This document shows, piece by piece, positions 60,738 to 64,000 of a DNA stretch of 64,000 nt. Below the pieces are notes generated by a model. It worked only from the letters and a program-made list of their open reading frames with translations, had not been told where the DNA came from and did not search any database. This DNA comes from Ehretia macrophylla. Its lineage: Eukaryota; Streptophyta; Magnoliopsida; Boraginales; Ehretiaceae. A program made the translations under genes and the position numbers. Location of the stretch: contig CM075773.1 in assembly GCA_037974665.1 (NCBI GenBank), forward strand, positions 66,074,263 through 66,138,262, written 5' to 3'. Positions within the stretch are counted from its first letter, which is position 1. The number at the start of each line of letters is the position of its first letter.

Positions 60738-61707
60738 GATAACGAATCTGGAAAAGAAAAGTAAAAAGAATGGAAAAGAAAAGTCAAAAGTAACTTTTCT
60801 TAAAGTGAATAGTAAAAGTGCTTTTACTGTTCATGAATAGTGGTCGGCTTTTACTGTGGCCGAATCTTGTTTTGTCGTGACTTGATGATCATGTCTGCCT
60901 TTTACTGTGGCCGAAAGATATCTTGTCGTGTTGTGATGATTCTGTCTTTTTGACTGGATTACTTTCACTGTGGCCGAAAGTAATTTCGTTGTCTTGTGAT
61001 AATGATGTTTGAAGTGGAATCTTGACTGTAGATTCATCTTCTCCATCGTTCCCTGAATCTGACTGGTTCTGCACTGAAGGTGCTGTAAACTTCTTTCAGT
61101 CTGGAACTTACAAACAAATGGTGAAATACATACAAGTACACTTGATCGAAGTGTATTTTCCACTAATACAAAGAAAATAAATTAACAAGTCTATTTTCCC
61201 TATAATCTACCCTGTACTGTACTTAGTCTTACTATCTTCGAAGCCTTACTATCTTCGAAGCCTAACTATCTCTCACCAAACCGCCACATGGCCAACACGG
61301 AGTCTTACGCCCTCTGCTCCTTCAATGCCGTGACCTTACATGGTTGTTGAAATAGGTTTGCTAAAGGTAAGTTGGCTAAAGGTAAGTTGACTAAGCAAAA
61401 TACAAAATAAATACAGGCTAGAAGATACACAAGTTTCTAAATTTCCTTTGGCTTTTTGGGAAAGCCACACCCATCAACGGACTTGAGATGTCTTTACCGG
61501 TTGCCGTATGACCCGGACTAGCTGAAGTTTCATGGAACTCTTCAGAAACCATATGACTTCAGAGAGGGGAAGTCTTACCGTTTCATCCTAGTTTTTGAAG
61601 GGAACTTAGAAGAACAAAACCCTATCTGTCCAATGTTTTTAGAGAACATTAGAAAACTCATCTGTCCTGTGTTTTTGGAGAGAACACCGGAAAACTCAAA
61701 TGGCTTA

Positions 61708-61868
61708 GTTTATACTCATAGAGGAGTATTACAACTGTTTTCTAAACTATTGTCTGTTTCCAGTTTATACTCATAGGGGAGTATACATCCAGTTTATACT
61801 CGTAGAGGAGTATACATCCAGTTTATACTCATAGAGGAGTATGTTCCAGTTTATCCTCATGGTGGAGA
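61708..61868. repeat. Short tandem repeat at the end of ORF2 (copy D)
   Basis: Same 29-30 bp imperfect units as at 53345-53505, identical in order. Confidence 0.8.
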
Positions 61869-63185
61869 ATAAATGCCATAACAGTCATCTTCGTTGTCAT
61901 TGGCATGATCTGTTGAGATAGATGCTTGATCTGAAGCATTCTCAAGCTCTTCTAATTGTAGCATGATGGCCTTGACTTCGTCAAAACTGGTGGCCGCTGC
62001 TAACTGTGTAGTGAGGAAGTTCTTGAATGAAAGAAATTCCTGCTGTTCTGTTTGAATTTCTTGTTTCTGTTTCTGGTTGGTCTCGAGCCATGACTGAACT
62101 TTTGGTGTTGAACACGAAGCATTGTTCATCTTCTTCCACCACATGACTGAGTGAGCTCTTCCGAAAGTCAGAATGTCTTGATGATTTCCGAAAGAAACAT
62201 GTTTGTACGCGAATTCTGATCTGAAAATCCACGTGACAAAAAAGATCCTGTAGAACACAAAGAACGGGGGAAGATATGCTAACTGAGCTGGTGTCTTCCA
62301 ATGCTCTGCGAAATACTGGAATCCTTGAAGAACTGGTTCTGGTAAAATGTCTGAAATTGGTCCAAAAGACGCCCACCATTGTATGAACCAATTTGGAACC
62401 TCTAATGGGAATGTTTTGGTAAACAGAAAGAACCATGACATATCATGCTTGTCATTCTGGCGATTGAATGCTCTGAACCACGCTTGAATGTAGTCATAAT
62501 AGTTGTAGTCCTTGAGAGGAATATCCTCTGCAATCTGTTTGGTTTTCTGCGGGGGTTGTCCCCATTGATCGAGAGTGATCACATTCTGGAGTTTTGCCTT
62601 GACATGGCTGTACTGGCCTGGCTGTTTGTCTTTGTCATCTGGGACAAACTCTATGGATTCTGTTTTTATGAGAATTGTCTCATAATATTTCTGGTCTTTA
62701 TATGTGTTTTCTGGGATGTAGTTTGAATGAGGGTGAAGGAACGCCCTTGCAAACTCATCTGGGGTAATGTTGGGGTTCTGTCTGAAATGAAAAGGTTCTG
62801 TGACAAGAATCTGGTCAAACACATTCTTGTATATGTATGTGGGTGATGATAACTGAGGAGGAGGTTGTTTTGGTTCTGGGGTAACTGGTTTCTTCTTAGT
62901 AACAAGGGGCTGAAACCTGTTACTGACTGTCGTCTGGGAAGACGATGTACCTGCAATACCTGCACGAACATCTGTTAACTGTTTTTGTGGGGTAACTGTC
63001 CCTAAAACTGTGAGGTTTCTACCTAGGTATGACTGGGTAGAAAATGGTGTATATGTGATCTGTTTGTCTTCAATCTTTACTGGAGTTGAAGATTGTGCTG
63101 GTGTTGTTACTGGGGTTTTTGTTTTCTGAGCATAAGATGTGAGATCTAATGCTTTAGCTTTTCCTTTATCTTTCCTAGGTGCCAT
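61857..63185 (-). CDS. Pararetrovirus D: ORF2, 442 residues, unknown function
   Basis: Uninterrupted frame from ATG 63185 (MAPRKDKGKAKALD) to TGA near 61857. Residues 1-110 are Lys/Pro/Thr/Gln-rich and probably disordered; about 115-330 form a conserved domain rich in aromatic residues (YYDYIQAWFRAF, FPLEVPNWFIQWWASFG, FFVFYRIFFVTWIF); the tail has a helical ATSFDEVKAIMLQLEELENA segment and an acidic end. It is homologous to the broken ORF2 in A and B, so it is an ancient viral gene, placed after ORF1 as in florendoviruses. Its function is not known to me, and no enzyme motif is evident. The only intact viral frame in the window; whether it is expressed is unknown. Confidence 0.82.
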   Translation of the reverse strand: MAPRKDKGKAKALDLTSYAQKTKTPVTTPAQSSTPVKIEDKQITYTPFSTQSYLGRNLTVLGTVTPQKQLTDVRAGIAGTSSSQTTVSNRFQPLVTKKKPVTPEPKQPPPQLSSPTYIYKNVFDQILVTEPFHFRQNPNITPDEFARAFLHPHSNYIPENTYKDQKYYETILIKTESIEFVPDDKDKQPGQYSHVKAKLQNVITLDQWGQPPQKTKQIAEDIPLKDYNYYDYIQAWFRAFNRQNDKHDMSWFFLFTKTFPLEVPNWFIQWWASFGPISDILPEPVLQGFQYFAEHWKTPAQLAYLPPFFVFYRIFFVTWIFRSEFAYKHVSFGNHQDILTFGRAHSVMWWKKMNNASCSTPKVQSWLETNQKQKQEIQTEQQEFLSFKNFLTTQLAAATSFDEVKAIMLQLEELENASDQASISTDHANDNEDDCYGIYSPP

Positions 63186-63419
63186 TGCTAAGTGCGAGGA
63201 GATGATAATGATCCTGCAAAATGGTTAGCAACAATAAATAGGAAAATTACGGAATTGAAACAATTATCAATTACGCTTCTGGATCTGAAATCTGTGTTTC
63301 AATCTACTTAATTGCGGTGGACTTGAAACAATCCATCTGAATCAATTAGTTTGATCCTTGGTGTCCGCTTCTGTGATCTGTAAAAGAAAAGAAAATGAAA
63401 AGGTATTCCCGAAGGAATC

Positions 63420-64000
63420 CTATGTGATAGGCACGTGGCCTGTCAGAAATTCTCTGGTCAGAAAATCAGGGATGGAGTTATCCTCTCCCTTGATGTACTG
63501 AATGTCAAAATCAAAAATTGACAGGATTGCCTGCCATCTGGCAAAAATCTGTTTAGATGCAATGTTCTTAACATCCTTAGTAAGCACATCTTTTGCTGAC
63601 TTGCAGTCAACACGTACTAAGAATTTCTGGTTCAACAAGTCATCTTGGAATTTTGATATGCATTTGACAATGGACAAAATTTCCTTTTTAACTGTTGAAT
63701 AGTTCTGTTGGGCTTTATCCCATGTTCCTGAATGGAAACGAACAATATGTTCTTTTCCTTCTAGAACCTGTAAGAGTATACCACCAAATCCTAATTCAGA
63801 AGCATCTGTCTGAACTATTTTTGGAGTATCTGGTTGACATAAAGTCAAGACTGGTAAAACTCTAACCTGACGCTTAATTTTCTTAACAGCGTTTGTGTGG
63901 ACCTCAGTCCAAGCTGGAGGGTTCTTTTTAAGACGTTCAAATAGAGGTTTACATAAATGTCTGATACCTGGGTAAAAATCTGCTACATAGTTTAAAGATC
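63420..64000 (-). CDS. Pararetrovirus D: ORF1 3' end (RT C-terminus and RNase H), partial
   Basis: Open from the window edge to the stop after GHVPIT at 63420. Begins in the RT connection (NYVADFYPGIRHLCKPLFE near 63950), then RNase H with TDASELGFGG (about 63800), QNYSTVKKEIL (about 63690), and RVDCKSAKD (about 63590). It covers sequence deleted from copy C. The rest of the gene lies outside the window, so its integrity is unknown. ORF2 starts 234 bp downstream. Confidence 0.8.
   Translation of the reverse strand, partial: SLNYVADFYPGIRHLCKPLFERLKKNPPAWTEVHTNAVKKIKRQVRVLPVLTLCQPDTPKIVQTDASELGFGGILLQVLEGKEHIVRFHSGTWDKAQQNYSTVKKEILSIVKCISKFQDDLLNQKFLVRVDCKSAKDVLTKDVKNIASKQIFARWQAILSIFDFDIQYIKGEDNSIPDFLTREFLTGHVPIT

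Larger units (their letters stand above)
60063..64000 (-). mobile_element. Endogenous pararetrovirus copy D (partial, same lineage as C)
   Basis: Runs off the window end. Minus-strand order: RT C-terminus and RNase H (64000-63420), ORF2 (63185-61857), promoter region, primer site (60464-60476), first 68 or so codons of ORF1 (60264-60064), then a break at 60062/60063 into the leader of copy C. Nearly identical in sequence to copy C where they overlap. Confidence 0.87.

Noticed and set aside
62445-62726. 93-codon plus-strand hydrophobic frame (also 54082-54363)
   Set aside because: Antisense to viral ORF2; hydrophobicity is the mirror of its codon use.

Overview
The window is eukaryotic nuclear DNA from a flowering plant, most likely a eudicot. 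The support is AT-rich intergenic sequence, spliced plant-type gene fragments, plant LTR retrotransposons of the Tekay/Del, Athila and Ty1/copia groups, and endogenous copies of plant pararetroviruses (Caulimoviridae). I cannot name the species. Almost nothing here looks like a working host gene; the window is a nest of mobile elements and integrated viral DNA.

Layout. 1-310: two exons of a broken alcohol-dehydrogenase-like gene. 871-1269: first of four related fold-back elements (others at 46938, 50450, 51428). 1612-3937: pieces of Athila-like and Ty3/gypsy LTRs. 3938-8634: a large inverted repeat (two arms of about 2.25 kb) made from Ty1/copia LTR, gag and protease sequence; the right arm continues into a longer, decayed copia element (to 20896). 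That copia is split by a well preserved Ty3/gypsy chromovirus (9319-19263, minus strand) with two LTRs of about 2.46 kb, a tRNA-Met primer site, a polypurine tract and an uninterrupted 1609-codon gag-pol. 20897-23235: Athila remnants and an unexplained direct repeat.

23236-42420: two roughly genome-length, circularly permuted pararetrovirus copies in opposite orientation (A on minus, B on plus), with an extra plus-strand promoter segment at their junction. A 4183-bp solo LTR with a perfect 5-bp target duplication sits inside copy B. 42421-49290: a decayed Athila element (LTR/leader, pol, env-like region). 49572-51841: a short island of host-like sequence holding a SUMO pseudogene and a probable first exon of an unrecognised gene. 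52123-64000: a second, different pararetrovirus lineage as a head-to-tail array (copy C complete but damaged, copy D running off the window), starting at a TA microsatellite.

The viral copies share one organisation: a pregenomic promoter with TATA box, tRNA-Met primer site, a large ORF1 (movement protein, capsid region, CCHC zinc knuckle, aspartic protease, reverse transcriptase, RNase H), then an ORF2 of unknown function. This order best fits the endogenous florendoviruses (petuvirus-like caulimovirids). Every ORF1 seen here is broken or incomplete. Only ORF2 of copy D is uninterrupted. The most notable structures are the two viral lineages with different ORF1/ORF2 junctions, the head-to-head A/B array, spaced near-palindromes in the A/B promoter, the copia inverted repeat, the uneven divergence of the Tekay LTR pair, and the SUMO pseudogene.
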